This document shows, in pieces, positions 1 through 9,381 of a stretch of 64,000 bases of DNA (positions are counted from its first letter, which is position 1; every line of letters begins with the position of its first letter). The notes beneath the pieces were generated by a model, which did not search any database, was not told the DNA's origin, and worked only from the letters and a program-made list of their open reading frames with translations. The stretch is from Flavobacterium pectinovorum (GTDB taxonomy: Bacteria; Bacteroidota; Bacteroidia; Flavobacteriales; Flavobacteriaceae), in the NCBI RefSeq assembly GCF_022802975.1, contig NZ_JAFEVZ010000003.1:186001-250000 (forward strand), given 5' to 3'. Both the position numbers and the translations under genes were made by a program.

Positions 1-2571
1 CGATTCATAAACACCTTTATTCATTAAATATTTAATAAAAAAAGAAGCCATGTTAGCAGGAAATTCTCCGTCTTTTCTTTCTTTTAACGATTGAGAAATA
101 ACATACAACTGCTCTTCAGCCCGGGTTAACGCCACATACAAAACATTAACATTATCGAGCAATTCTTCTTGTTTTTTTAAATTAAAAACTGCCGAAGCAC
201 TTTCTCCAAAACCCTCTACAGCACTGCTATTGTCAATCAAAGCTTTCGGAACTCCCAAATCAGCTTCTTCTGTATCAAGCCATAATTTATCTTTTGGCTT
301 TCTATTGTAATCTTCCTCTGCAAAAGGCATGATCACCACAGGAAACTCAAGACCTTTTGACTTATGAATGGTCATAATCCTGACTGCATTTTTCCCTTCC
401 GGAGACGGAATACTGAACTTCTCTCCATTTTTATCCCAATAACTTAAAAAATCAGCTATTCCGGCCTGATTTCGAATATCGCGTTCCAGAACAATATCAA
501 GAAAATATTGCACATAGGCATTCCCCTCAGAAGGAAGAATAAATTTAGATATGATAATTTCTACAGCTTCATAAAGTGATTTTTTTCGGATGTTTTCAAA
601 TGAAAGCGAAACATCAAAAGTCAAAAGCCATTTTTCAAAATCATTCTCAAGCTTCTGATGCATTCCTTCTGCAATAAAATCATGAACCGGCATTTTAATC
701 TCTTTGGTATTTCCTAAAAAATGCAGGAAATTTGCTTTTGCTTCCAAATCAATACTATTATTGAGGTATTTCAGTAAATGAACAATAAGCCTGACTTCGG
801 TAGCATTTTGAATCATCAAGGTTTCTGAAGACAAAAGCGGAATCTCTTGTTCTGTCAAATAATTTGCAATCGCAATTCCCTGACCACGCTTTCGAGTTAG
901 AACAACAATATCTTTGTATTCAAAACCTTCTCTAAGAACCTTCTGAATTGTATTTAAGGTTGCCTGAACGTATAAATCCGATTTTTCTATCGCTTCTTCG
1001 TCATCAGCTGAATCATTTTTTTCAATTACAGGAAGAAAAGAAATATTTACATAACCGCCTTTTTTCGAATTTGCATTCTGAAAACTATGATTTTCATACA
1101 GATCTTTATAATCTTCATTTGAAAACTCAGTCGAAATTAATTTAAAAAAAGCATTATTAAAATCAATTACTTCACTATAACTTCTGTAATTTGTATCTAA
1201 ATGTTTGATTAATTTATCCGGATTATTAAACGGATTTACATCTTTACTTAATTCGATAAACTGCTCTGCTTTACCACCACGCCAACGATAAATAGATTGT
1301 TTAGGATCGCCAACAATCATCAAAGTTCCTTTATTGCCAAAATCATCCTGGCCGGAAAGTGCATTATCGATAAGCGGAATTAAATTTTGCCACTGCATTT
1401 CAGAAGTATCCTGAAATTCATCAATAAAAAAATGACGGTATCGCTCGCCTAAACGCTCATAAATAAATGGCGCCGGCTGATTCTGAATTTCACGATGGAT
1501 AATTGCATTGAATTCTGAAATCGATAAAACATTTTGTTCCGATTGAATTTTAGCCAATTCATTACTAACCGTATTCAATAAAGAAAGTGGTGTTATGTTT
1601 TTTAGAAACGCTTTATAAAAATCTCTTTTTTCGAAGTTTTTATAAACCTTTCCCAGCGTCTGAAGTAATTCCGGAATTATATTTTCAATTAAAGCCCTGT
1701 CTTTTGCTGTTTTATTGATGGCAATATCATCAAATTCATGAAAAGTTTTATTTCTCGGATTGAATTTCCCATCACGAATACTTTCTAAATGATTTGGGAA
1801 TGTTCCTCTTGAAAACGACTTTAAATCGATTCCGTTTTTATCAATCAAAGAAAGTGTTTCTACTGCAAGCTGTTCGTTTTCTGACTCTAATTCCTTACAC
1901 AAAACCAGCATTTTCTTTTTAACAACAACAAATTCTTCGATTGTTTTATCGTTAAAATGAAGTATTTCATTCCGATTATTTTCATTTAAAACCAACCTTC
2001 CTGTCTCCAGAATTTCACGCGAAACATCCCAACTTTTGTCATCGTCGGTTTTTTCCATGGTAAAATCGATCAGCAATTTTGTTAAAGTCTCGTCCTGACC
2101 TGCCTGTGCAATAATCGCATCAACAGCTTCAACCAATAAATTTTCGGTATCCAAAGTTACCTCGAAAGTCATGGGCAGATTTAAATCATGTGCAAATGCC
2201 CGAATTACTTTATGCGTGAATTTATCAATAGTAGAAATATCAAAAGCAGCATAATTATGAATAAGGTGCTTAATAATATTTTGAGATTTGGTTTTGATTT
2301 TAATTACAGTGAGCCCTGTTTCCCGAGACAAATCCTCCATCAAATCAACAGCTTTTGCTGAAGGATTATCTTTGGCAAACTCAGACAAACTTCCCACAAT
2401 ACGGCTTTTCATTTCATGAACCGCTTTGTTTGTAAAAGTTATTGCCAGAATATTTCGATAGGCATCGTTTTTGGGCGAAGAAAGAATAATCTTGAGATAC
2501 TCCTTAACCAAAGTATAAGTCTTTCCTGAACCAGCTGAAGCATCATAAATTGAAAAAGAAGGACTTTGCAT
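1..2571 (-). CDS. UvrD/REP-type helicase-exonuclease subunit (RecB/AddA-like), 3' end outside window
   Basis: Open minus-strand frame of 857 codons with no stop to the window edge, so the C-terminus is missing. It begins MQSPSFSIYDASAGSGKTYT, giving a Walker A motif at residues 11-18 at the extreme N-terminus, as in RecB/AddA-type superfamily 1 helicases. DEFQDTSEMQ (near residue 382, motif II), GDPKQSIYRWRGG (near 420, motif III) and YVALTRAEEQLYV (near 815, motif VI) complete the helicase core. The family repairs double-strand breaks by unwinding and degrading DNA ends with a C-terminal PD-(D/E)XK nuclease; whether that domain follows cannot be seen here. The start is the only ATG in front of Walker A. 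Confidence 0.9.
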   Translation of the reverse strand, partial: MQSPSFSIYDASAGSGKTYTLVKEYLKIILSSPKNDAYRNILAITFTNKAVHEMKSRIVGSLSEFAKDNPSAKAVDLMEDLSRETGLTVIKIKTKSQNIIKHLIHNYAAFDISTIDKFTHKVIRAFAHDLNLPMTFEVTLDTENLLVEAVDAIIAQAGQDETLTKLLIDFTMEKTDDDKSWDVSREILETGRLVLNENNRNEILHFNDKTIEEFVVVKKKMLVLCKELESENEQLAVETLSLIDKNGIDLKSFSRGTFPNHLESIRDGKFNPRNKTFHEFDDIAINKTAKDRALIENIIPELLQTLGKVYKNFEKRDFYKAFLKNITPLSLLNTVSNELAKIQSEQNVLSISEFNAIIHREIQNQPAPFIYERLGERYRHFFIDEFQDTSEMQWQNLIPLIDNALSGQDDFGNKGTLMIVGDPKQSIYRWRGGKAEQFIELSKDVNPFNNPDKLIKHLDTNYRSYSEVIDFNNAFFKLISTEFSNEDYKDLYENHSFQNANSKKGGYVNISFLPVIEKNDSADDEEAIEKSDLYVQATLNTIQKVLREGFEYKDIVVLTRKRGQGIAIANYLTEQEIPLLSSETLMIQNATEVRLIVHLLKYLNNSIDLEAKANFLHFLGNTKEIKMPVHDFIAEGMHQKLENDFEKWLLTFDVSLSFENIRKKSLYEAVEIIISKFILPSEGNAYVQYFLDIVLERDIRNQAGIADFLSYWDKNGEKFSIPSPEGKNAVRIMTIHKSKGLEFPVVIMPFAEEDYNRKPKDKLWLDTEEADLGVPKALIDNSSAVEGFGESASAVFNLKKQEELLDNVNVLYVALTRAEEQLYVISQSLKERKDGEFPANMASFFIKYLMNKGVYES

Positions 2572-2643
2572 AAGTTTGATTTTTGTATGGTAAAAATAAC
2601 ACAATAAATATCAAATCCCAATGAAGAGAAAAACCCAAATAAA

Positions 2644-2701
2644 AAATTCCAAATTCCAACACTATCGGTTTTCACCTACACGTTATTGGAATTTGGAATT
2701 T
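2644..2701. repeat. AAATTCCAA-word hairpin (S1)
   Basis: Perfect 16-bp inverted repeat, AAATTCCAAATTCCAA (2644-2659) against 2686-2701, with a 26-nt loop. The same 16-bp stem with a different loop occurs at 34574-34620, and the half-word AAATTCCAA recurs at 28400-28570. On the minus strand the stem is followed by a short T run, so it may also terminate lspA. Confidence 0.8.
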
Positions 2702-2725
2702 AATTTTTTTGTTTTTTTTAAAATT

Positions 2726-3325
2726 TTATGTCGTTTTTGGAAATGCTCTTTTATTAAAAACAAGTAAAATTCCAACACCTGTAGAAATCGCCACATCAGC
2801 AACATTAAAAATAGCATTAAAAAACTCAAATCGTTTTCCTCCAAAAAACGGTATCCATGCTGGCAAATCTCCTTTCCAGATAGGAAAATAAAACATATCA
2901 ACTACTAAACCATGAAACCAGGTTCCGTAAGGTTCCGGAGAAAAAGGAGTCGCTAAATTATTATAACTGTCATCAAAAATAACTCCGTAAAAAACAGAAT
3001 CCAGAATATTCCCTGCAGCTCCCGCAAAAATAAGTGCAATTGCGACAACCAAATAAGAAGAAGCATTCTTTTTTACAGAATCATAAAGCCAATACCCTAT
3101 TCCAAAAACGGCAAATATCCTAAATACTGTCAAAATTAACTTTCCATATTCACCAGGTATTTTAGTACCCCATGCCATTCCTTCATTTTCTATAAAATGA
3201 ATTTTAAACCAGCTGAAGACAGGATATTCATCACCAAGTATAAAATTAGTTTTTACATAAATTTTAGAAATTTGATCAACAAGTAAAATTAGAAATATAA
3301 GGAGATAAGCTTTTCGTAATGACAT
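2726..3325 (-). CDS. lspA: Lipoprotein signal peptidase (signal peptidase II)
   Basis: This inner-membrane aspartyl protease cleaves prolipoproteins before the diacylglyceryl-cysteine. The 199-residue protein has four hydrophobic segments. The two catalytic aspartates are visible in GNILDS (D109) and FNVADVAI (D177), matching the family motifs. The length is slightly above the usual 160-170 because of an extended periplasmic loop around residues 115-160, as in other Bacteroidota LspA proteins. It lies downstream of ileS and the dksA-like gene on the same strand, an order common in flavobacteria. A terminator-like hairpin (3370-3389) precedes it, so it may be transcribed partly on its own. Confidence 0.95.
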   Translation of the reverse strand: MSLRKAYLLIFLILLVDQISKIYVKTNFILGDEYPVFSWFKIHFIENEGMAWGTKIPGEYGKLILTVFRIFAVFGIGYWLYDSVKKNASSYLVVAIALIFAGAAGNILDSVFYGVIFDDSYNNLATPFSPEPYGTWFHGLVVDMFYFPIWKGDLPAWIPFFGGKRFEFFNAIFNVADVAISTGVGILLVFNKRAFPKTT

Positions 3326-3369
3326 TTTATATTTTTTTGATGAGCAAAAGTAACAATTAAATCAAAAAA

Positions 3370-3389
3370 AACGCCCCTAATGGAGCGTT
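3370..3389 (-). terminator. Terminator hairpin after dksA-like gene
   Basis: AACGCCCC/TAAT/GGAGCGTT stem-loop, followed on the minus strand by a run of eight T. It lies between the dksA-like stop (3413) and the lspA start (3325) and ends the ileS-dksA transcript. Confidence 0.75.
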
Positions 3390-3412
3390 AATTCTTTTGT
3401 AATTTAGGTTGA

Positions 3413-3793
3413 TTATCTCTGCAAGTTTTTAGCTTCGATACTCATTGTTGCATGAGGAACGATTTTAAGCCTTTCTTTACTGATTAATTTACCAGTTACT
3501 TTGCAGATACCGTATGTTTTATTTTCAACACGGAAAAGTGCATTTTTTAAATCGCGAATAAACTTCTCCTGCCTGATAGCCAACTGAGAGTTTGCTTCTT
3601 TAGACATTGTTTCACTTCCTTCTTCAAAGGCTTTAAAAGTTGGAGATGTATCGTCAGTTCCGTTATTTAAATCATTCATATAGGCACTTTTGATCAAATC
3701 AAGATCTTCTTGTGCTTTTTTAATTTTTGCCTGTATAATTTCTTTGAACTCTGCTAAATCAGCGTCTGAGTATCTTGTAATTTCATCTATCAT
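3413..3793 (-). CDS. TraR/DksA-family protein with degenerate zinc finger
   Basis: 126 residues: an N-terminal coiled-coil half (residues 8-90) followed by YGICKVTGKLISKERLK, the position of the DksA zinc finger. DksA binds the RNA polymerase secondary channel and, with ppGpp, tunes transcription initiation. The canonical C-x2-C...C-x2-C pattern is reduced here to one cysteine (C97). The second position is Thr, and the C-terminal pair is replaced by Ser and Ala in ATMSIEAKN, so zinc binding is unlikely. The gene starts 6 nt after the ileS stop, so the two are probably co-transcribed. The family assignment is firm; the regulatory role here is inferred. Confidence 0.9.
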   Translation of the reverse strand: MIDEITRYSDADLAEFKEIIQAKIKKAQEDLDLIKSAYMNDLNNGTDDTSPTFKAFEEGSETMSKEANSQLAIRQEKFIRDLKNALFRVENKTYGICKVTGKLISKERLKIVPHATMSIEAKNLQR

Positions 3794-3799
3794 GGTATA

Positions 3800-6700
3800 T
3801 TATTTTGAAATTAATATCATTGTTTTAATATCATCAAACTCAATTTCTGTGCCGTTTTCTAAAGCGTCAACAAAAACCAAATTATCTGTTAGTGTTTCAG
3901 ACTTAATATAGTCTTCATTTTTTGAAACTGCCTCTTCTAAAAGACCATCTCTTTTTATTTGAACTTTAATTTTATCAGTAACTTCAAATCCTGAATCTTT
4001 ACGGATATTCTGAATTCTGTTTACTAATTCTCTCGCGATACCTTCATTTTTTAATTCTTCGGAAATTGTGATATCAAGCGCAACTGTAATTCCGTTTGAA
4101 TTTGCGACCAACCATCCTTCGATATCCTGCGATGTTATTTCGACATCTTCTAATGATAAAGTTACATTATTTCCAGTAATAACAATATCCAACGTTCCCT
4201 GCTTATCTAACTGATTAATTTGTTCTGCAGAAAATCCTTGTATCTCTTTAGAAATCAACCCCATATCTTTTCCAAAACGTGGGCCAAGAGCCTTGAAATT
4301 AGGTTTAATCTGCTTCACCAAAATACCAGATGCATCGTCTAAAAGTTCAATTTCTTTTACGTTTACTTCGGCTTTTACCAAGTCAGAAATAGCTTCGATT
4401 TCAGCACGCTGATTCTCGTCAAGTACCGGAATCATTACCTTTTGCAGAGGCTGACGTACTTTTATTTTTTCTTTTGCTCGAAGCGATAACACCAAAGATG
4501 AGATCGTCTGCGCCTTCTGCATTTTGCTTTCCAACGTTTTATTAACAAAGTTTTCGACAAATTTTGGGAATTGAGCCAAGTGAACACTGGCAAAATCCTC
4601 GGTTCCTGTCGAAGCTGTCAAATCTCTGTATAATTTATCCATAAAAAAAGGAGCGACCGGAGCACTTAATTTGCTTATCGTTAATAAGCAAGTATAAAGC
4701 GTTTGGTAAGCTGCAATTTTATCTTTGGCATATTCACCTTTCCAAAAACGACGACGGCATAAACGAACATACCAGTTACTTAAGTTTTCCTGAACGAAGT
4801 CAGAAATGGCTCTTGTTGCTTTTGTTGGTTCGTAATCTTCATAACATTCATCTACAAATTTGATTAATGAATGTAATTCAGAAATGATCCATTGATCGAT
4901 TTCCGGTCTTTCGTTTAACGGAATTTCTGCTTCAGCATATTTAAATCCATCAATGTTCGCATATAATGAAAAGAACGAATACGTATTGTAAAGAGTTCCA
5001 AAGAACTTACGACGCACCTCAGCAATTCCTTCGATATCAAATTTCAGGTTATCCCAAGGATTTGCATTTGAAATCATGTACCAGCGTGTGGCATCCGGAC
5101 CGTATTCTGCAATGGTTTCAAAAGGATCTGTTGCGTTCCCCAGACGTTTAGACATTTTTTGTCCGTTTTTATCCAAAACCAAACCGTTTGAAACTACGTT
5201 TTTATACGCTACTTTATCAAAAACCAAAGTTCCGATTGCGTGCAAGGTATAAAACCATCCGCGAGTTTGGTCTACTCCTTCGGCAATAAAATTCGCAGGG
5301 AAATCTTTATTTTCATCAATTTTATCTTTGTTTTCAAAAGGATAATGCCATTGTGCATAAGGCATTGCTCCAGAATCGAACCAAACGTCAATTAGATCAC
5401 TTTCACGTTTCATTGGTTTCCCTGAAGCCGAAACTAAAGTAATTTGATCCACTACATTTTTGTGCAAATCAATTAAATCATAATTGGATTCAGACATGTT
5501 TCCGATTTCAAAACCTTTAAACGGATTTTCTTTTTGAAAACCAGCTTCGATAGCTTTTTCGATCGCATTGTATAATTCTTCAACAGAACCAATGAGAACT
5601 TCTTCTTTTTTGTCTTCAGTTCTCCAAATTGGCAACGGAATTCCCCAATATCTAGAACGAGATAAGTTCCAGTCGTTGGCATTTTTAAGCCAGTTTCCAA
5701 AACGTCCTTCACCAGTAGATTTAGGTTTCCAATTGATAGTTTCGTTCAGGTCGAACATTCTATCTTTTACATCGGTTACTTTGATGAACCATGAATCTAG
5801 GGGATAATATAATAACGGCTCGTCAGTTCTCCAACTGTGTGGGTAACTGTGCACGTATTTTTCAACTTTAAAAGCTTTATTTTCTTCTTTTAAACGAATT
5901 GCGATTTCAACATCTACCGATTTCTCCGGAGCTTGTCCTGCATCATAATATTCGTTTTTAACGTATTTACCAGCTAAATCACCTAAATGAGAAGTGAATT
6001 TCCCTTGTAAATCAACCAATGGCACTGCATTTCCTTCTTCATCTAAAACCAACATTGGCGGAACTTCCGGTTTTGCTTCTTTTGCTACTTTAGCATCATC
6101 TGCACCAAAAGTCGGTGCTGTATGCACAATTCCTGTTCCGTCTTCAGTAGTAACGAAATCACCTGCGATTACTCTAAACGCGTTTTCAGCATTTTCATAA
6201 GGCAATACGTAAGGCAACAATTGCTCGTAACGGATTTCTACTAAATCGGCTCCTTTTGCTTCGGTTAAGATTTTGTATGGCAATTTTTTGTCGCCGTTTT
6301 TCACATTGTCAAAATCAGCGTCATCTTCACTTAAGAAAAATCCCTTTCCAAATTGTTTTCCAACTAAGTTTTTAGCCAAAACAACATTGATTGGCTCAAA
6401 AGTATATTGATTGAAAGTTTTTACTAAAACATAATCGATTTTTGGTCCAACTGTCAAAGCGGTATTCGACGGAAGCGTCCAAGGAGTAGTCGTCCAAGCT
6501 AAAATGTGAATATCTCCAAAACCTTGTAAAAAGCTTGGCAATGTTTCTGGTAAAGTCTTGAATTGCGCTACAATTGTAGTATCTGTAACATCACGATAAG
6601 CTCCAGGCTGATTTACTTCATGAGAAGATAATCCTGTTCCTGCTTTTGGAGAATATGGCTGAATCGTGTATCCTTTGTACAACAAACCTTTATCGTAGAT

Positions 6701-7201
6701 TTGTTTCAAAAGCCACCAAACCGATTCCATGTATTTTGGTTTATAAGTTACATATGGATCTTCCATATCTACCCAATACCCCATTTTTTCGGTCAAATCA
6801 TTCCATACGTCAGTATAACGCATCACGGTTTTTTTACACGCTTCGTTATATTCTTCGATCGAAATTGTTTTGCCAATATCTTCTTTTGTAATTCCTAATT
6901 CTTTCTCAGTACCCAATTCTACAGGCAAACCGTGTGTATCCCATCCGGCTTTTCTTTTAACCTGAAAACCTTTTTGAGTTTTATATCTGCAAAAAATATC
7001 TTTAATCGCACGTGCCATTACGTGATGAATTCCCGGTAATCCGTTTGCTGAAGGCGGGCCTTCAAAAAATACGTAAGGCTCAGCACCTTCGCGAGTGGTT
7101 ACACTCTTTTCAAATATATTTTCTTTCTTCCAAAAATCAAGAACTTCAGACGCTACCGTTGGCAAGTCAAGTCCTTTGTATTCAGTAAATTTTGTACTCA
7201 T
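3800..7201 (-). CDS. ileS: Isoleucyl-tRNA synthetase, long eukaryote-like form
   Basis: Charges tRNA-Ile. The 1133 residues exceed the roughly 940 of the E. coli enzyme. The HIGH-type signature reads GLPGIHH (residues 54-60) in the context PPSANGLPGIHHVMARAIKD, followed by WDTHGLPVELGTEKELG. The KMSKS loop is KMSKRLGN near residue 682. These features are typical of the eukaryotic-like type 2 IleRS, which includes mupirocin-insensitive enzymes; reduced mupirocin sensitivity here is inference only. An editing domain and a long C-terminal anticodon region follow. The start ATG opens directly into the conserved TKFTEYKGLDLPTVASEVL N-terminus. It leads an ileS-dksA unit. Confidence 0.97.
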   Translation of the reverse strand: MSTKFTEYKGLDLPTVASEVLDFWKKENIFEKSVTTREGAEPYVFFEGPPSANGLPGIHHVMARAIKDIFCRYKTQKGFQVKRKAGWDTHGLPVELGTEKELGITKEDIGKTISIEEYNEACKKTVMRYTDVWNDLTEKMGYWVDMEDPYVTYKPKYMESVWWLLKQIYDKGLLYKGYTIQPYSPKAGTGLSSHEVNQPGAYRDVTDTTIVAQFKTLPETLPSFLQGFGDIHILAWTTTPWTLPSNTALTVGPKIDYVLVKTFNQYTFEPINVVLAKNLVGKQFGKGFFLSEDDADFDNVKNGDKKLPYKILTEAKGADLVEIRYEQLLPYVLPYENAENAFRVIAGDFVTTEDGTGIVHTAPTFGADDAKVAKEAKPEVPPMLVLDEEGNAVPLVDLQGKFTSHLGDLAGKYVKNEYYDAGQAPEKSVDVEIAIRLKEENKAFKVEKYVHSYPHSWRTDEPLLYYPLDSWFIKVTDVKDRMFDLNETINWKPKSTGEGRFGNWLKNANDWNLSRSRYWGIPLPIWRTEDKKEEVLIGSVEELYNAIEKAIEAGFQKENPFKGFEIGNMSESNYDLIDLHKNVVDQITLVSASGKPMKRESDLIDVWFDSGAMPYAQWHYPFENKDKIDENKDFPANFIAEGVDQTRGWFYTLHAIGTLVFDKVAYKNVVSNGLVLDKNGQKMSKRLGNATDPFETIAEYGPDATRWYMISNANPWDNLKFDIEGIAEVRRKFFGTLYNTYSFFSLYANIDGFKYAEAEIPLNERPEIDQWIISELHSLIKFVDECYEDYEPTKATRAISDFVQENLSNWYVRLCRRRFWKGEYAKDKIAAYQTLYTCLLTISKLSAPVAPFFMDKLYRDLTASTGTEDFASVHLAQFPKFVENFVNKTLESKMQKAQTISSLVLSLRAKEKIKVRQPLQKVMIPVLDENQRAEIEAISDLVKAEVNVKEIELLDDASGILVKQIKPNFKALGPRFGKDMGLISKEIQGFSAEQINQLDKQGTLDIVITGNNVTLSLEDVEITSQDIEGWLVANSNGITVALDITISEELKNEGIARELVNRIQNIRKDSGFEVTDKIKVQIKRDGLLEEAVSKNEDYIKSETLTDNLVFVDALENGTEIEFDDIKTMILISK

Positions 7202-7309
7202 TTTATCCTTTTCTTAAACGAGGTGCGAAAGTAAGGAATTTTGAATTATTGTCCATCAATTTCTTGAAATTTCACACTTTTATCGAGAGATAATAGATCA
7301 AAAACAAAA

Positions 7310-7375
7310 AGAATTGATTACTTTCTGGTACTAATCTCAAAAATATGAGTTAATAAGCAGAAAGCAATCAATTCT
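7310..7375 (-). terminator. Long hairpin, probable terminator of the 7407-9326 gene
   Basis: 18-nt arms (7310-7327 and 7358-7375) pair at 17 of 18 positions, with a further CTCA/TGAG pairing inside the loop. On the minus strand the stem is followed by a T-rich run. It sits between the end of the secreted-protein gene and ileS. Confidence 0.65.
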
Positions 7376-7406
7376 ATGTTATCCTTTTTTAAAGAAATTT
7401 ATAGCA

Positions 7407-9326
7407 CTATTTAAATCCTCCGAAATATACTTCTTTCATGAAAATACGATTTCCAAAAACAGGGTTTACTTCCACTTTTTCCCTTACTTCCTGATACAAA
7501 GTCTCGCCATTAAAATCTTCAATTTCATAATTAATTTTATGTGGGATTTTTCCAGAATTCAGAGTTGCAACAGGACGATAATCCCCAAAAAGTTTTCTCT
7601 CGAAAAAGCTCTTATTTCCGTTATCAAATTCTGTTTTTTCTGTTGAAACTATATTGAAATTTTCTTTATCTATAAAAACATGATAATCCGTTTTTGGAAT
7701 TGTTCTGTTTCCTGTACTTAGTGTTTTTTCAAAGTAATTTAAATGATAACATAATCTTCCTTCATACATTTCATCTTCCAAAACTTCAAAATTATTCCAT
7801 AAGTCGAGTCTTAAATCGGTAAGAAAATTTACTAAGTCCGCATTTTTAGATAAATTATTATGATCGTAAGAAGTAAGTTTTGCCCATTTTGCATTTACAC
7901 CGCTTTCACGGTCATCATGACTCCAGGCTTCTGCTCCGTTCAATATTTCATAATAGCTTTCAGGCATTTTTTTTCTAAGAAGATAATTAGAATTTGTTGC
8001 CCATTTTTCTTCTGTCTGAGGCACTTTATTTCCTTCGATAGTAAGTTTAGAAAAAAGATGTGCTTTTTCAATTTTTTTCAAAGCATCGCTTCCTCCCAGA
8101 TTGGCAACCACTTTTGATAACAAATTAGCATTAAGCTGATACGGAATAGAATCCAACAGATTGTGCCTTTGAATTTTGGCTTTTTCCAGTTTTGCTTCAC
8201 GGTTCGTTTTTTCAGTTTCCCATTCCGCATCCTGCTGTTCTATTTTTTCAAAAAAAGCTAATCTTTTTTCTTCTTTTTCTTCTGCTATTTTAAGACCTAA
8301 TTTCTGAAGATCAGCAAAACGTGTGGTGTGTCTTCTTATTTTCTTATCGGCAAAATAGCCTTTATTTACCTTTTTTATGATTGAAGATCCTCTGGAATCC
8401 TGTTTATCATTCTCAACCAGCAAATTAGCATATATTAATGCTTTTTCTTTGTTTTCAAGTAAAAAATAGGTCTCTGCCAAATTGTTTGTTACGATGAACC
8501 GAATGTTTTCATTTAAAGGCAAAGGCGGGTATTTGACCAACAAACTTTCCAGATATTGTAAATGTGGTATCAGCAATTTCTCATCTAAACCTTTTTCAAG
8601 AGTAACTTTCTCCATCTGAGAAGTGATTTCGTTTTCAAATGCCAGCATTTGATTGTATTCAGAATGCCCTTTTGAGGTTACAAATTCAAACTTTATTTTA
8701 GATTCCCCTTTAGTATATTGTAATTTATAATTAAGATAGTTTTGTATTGCTTCAACAGACCTGTAAATCACGGTGTCCAAACCTAATTCTTCAACAGTGT
8801 AATTTCCATTTTTCTCTGCCTCGGCAATTTTTTTATTATTTGTTACTATTGCATCTCTGAGTTTATCTTTTTGGGAGCTAATACCAATTGTATACGATTC
8901 CACACTATTAAAATCCTCGGACAACAGAAGTTTATCAGCACATTTCGCCTCCATTTTTATCTTTACACTATAATTAGAAAATGCTTGAAATTCCCACGCA
9001 TTATTCTTTTTATTAAATGTACTGTCGATTGTTGTTGCTTTATATTGTGGCAATTCAATAGTTAAATAAATTCTAAGCTTTCCGTTTGCCGGATCTTTTA
9101 TAAAACCTTCTATATTAAAATATCTTTTCTTCAATATAGGCTCTTCTTGTATAAAACGCTTATCCATTTGATAAAAAGTGGTTTGCGTTAATGCATTATC
9201 AAGAACCGGAAACTCTGAGTAATTAATTACAGGTATATAAAATTTCTTTTTTTTTGAACTTATTTTTTCTTGTGCCTGAATTACACCTATTACAAGCAAA
9301 GCGATTAAGAGTACTATTTTTTTCAT
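7407..9326 (-). CDS. Secreted protein of unknown function
   Basis: The start is set at MKKIVLLIALLVIGVIQAQ, a classical signal peptide. The open frame extends 41 codons upstream, but that stretch runs through a terminator and into the preceding gene. The mature 620 residues contain a helical, Lys/Glu-rich middle (about residues 300-400) preceded by an LVKYPPLPLNENIRFIVTNNLAETYFLLENKEKALIYA-type TPR-like region. The C-terminal third, from NLGGSDALKKIEKA, has alternating strands and resembles outer-membrane lipoprotein-sorting (LolA-like) folds, but this is only an impression. I do not recognise a named family. Transcribed alone, with terminators on both sides. Confidence 0.7.
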   Translation of the reverse strand: MKKIVLLIALLVIGVIQAQEKISSKKKKFYIPVINYSEFPVLDNALTQTTFYQMDKRFIQEEPILKKRYFNIEGFIKDPANGKLRIYLTIELPQYKATTIDSTFNKKNNAWEFQAFSNYSVKIKMEAKCADKLLLSEDFNSVESYTIGISSQKDKLRDAIVTNNKKIAEAEKNGNYTVEELGLDTVIYRSVEAIQNYLNYKLQYTKGESKIKFEFVTSKGHSEYNQMLAFENEITSQMEKVTLEKGLDEKLLIPHLQYLESLLVKYPPLPLNENIRFIVTNNLAETYFLLENKEKALIYANLLVENDKQDSRGSSIIKKVNKGYFADKKIRRHTTRFADLQKLGLKIAEEKEEKRLAFFEKIEQQDAEWETEKTNREAKLEKAKIQRHNLLDSIPYQLNANLLSKVVANLGGSDALKKIEKAHLFSKLTIEGNKVPQTEEKWATNSNYLLRKKMPESYYEILNGAEAWSHDDRESGVNAKWAKLTSYDHNNLSKNADLVNFLTDLRLDLWNNFEVLEDEMYEGRLCYHLNYFEKTLSTGNRTIPKTDYHVFIDKENFNIVSTEKTEFDNGNKSFFERKLFGDYRPVATLNSGKIPHKINYEIEDFNGETLYQEVREKVEVNPVFGNRIFMKEVYFGGFK

Positions 9327-9337
9327 AAGCAAAAAAA

Positions 9338-9367
9338 AAGCCATCACAAATAAATTCTGATGGCTTT
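9338..9367 (-). terminator. Rho-independent terminator of the beta-propeller gene
   Basis: AAAGCCATCA (9338-9347) pairs with TGATGGCTTT (9358-9367) and is followed on the minus strand by a run of nine T. It separates the genes at 9382 and 9326 and supports the short start chosen for the latter. Confidence 0.85.
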
Positions 9368-9381
9368 GAGTAGTTATAATT

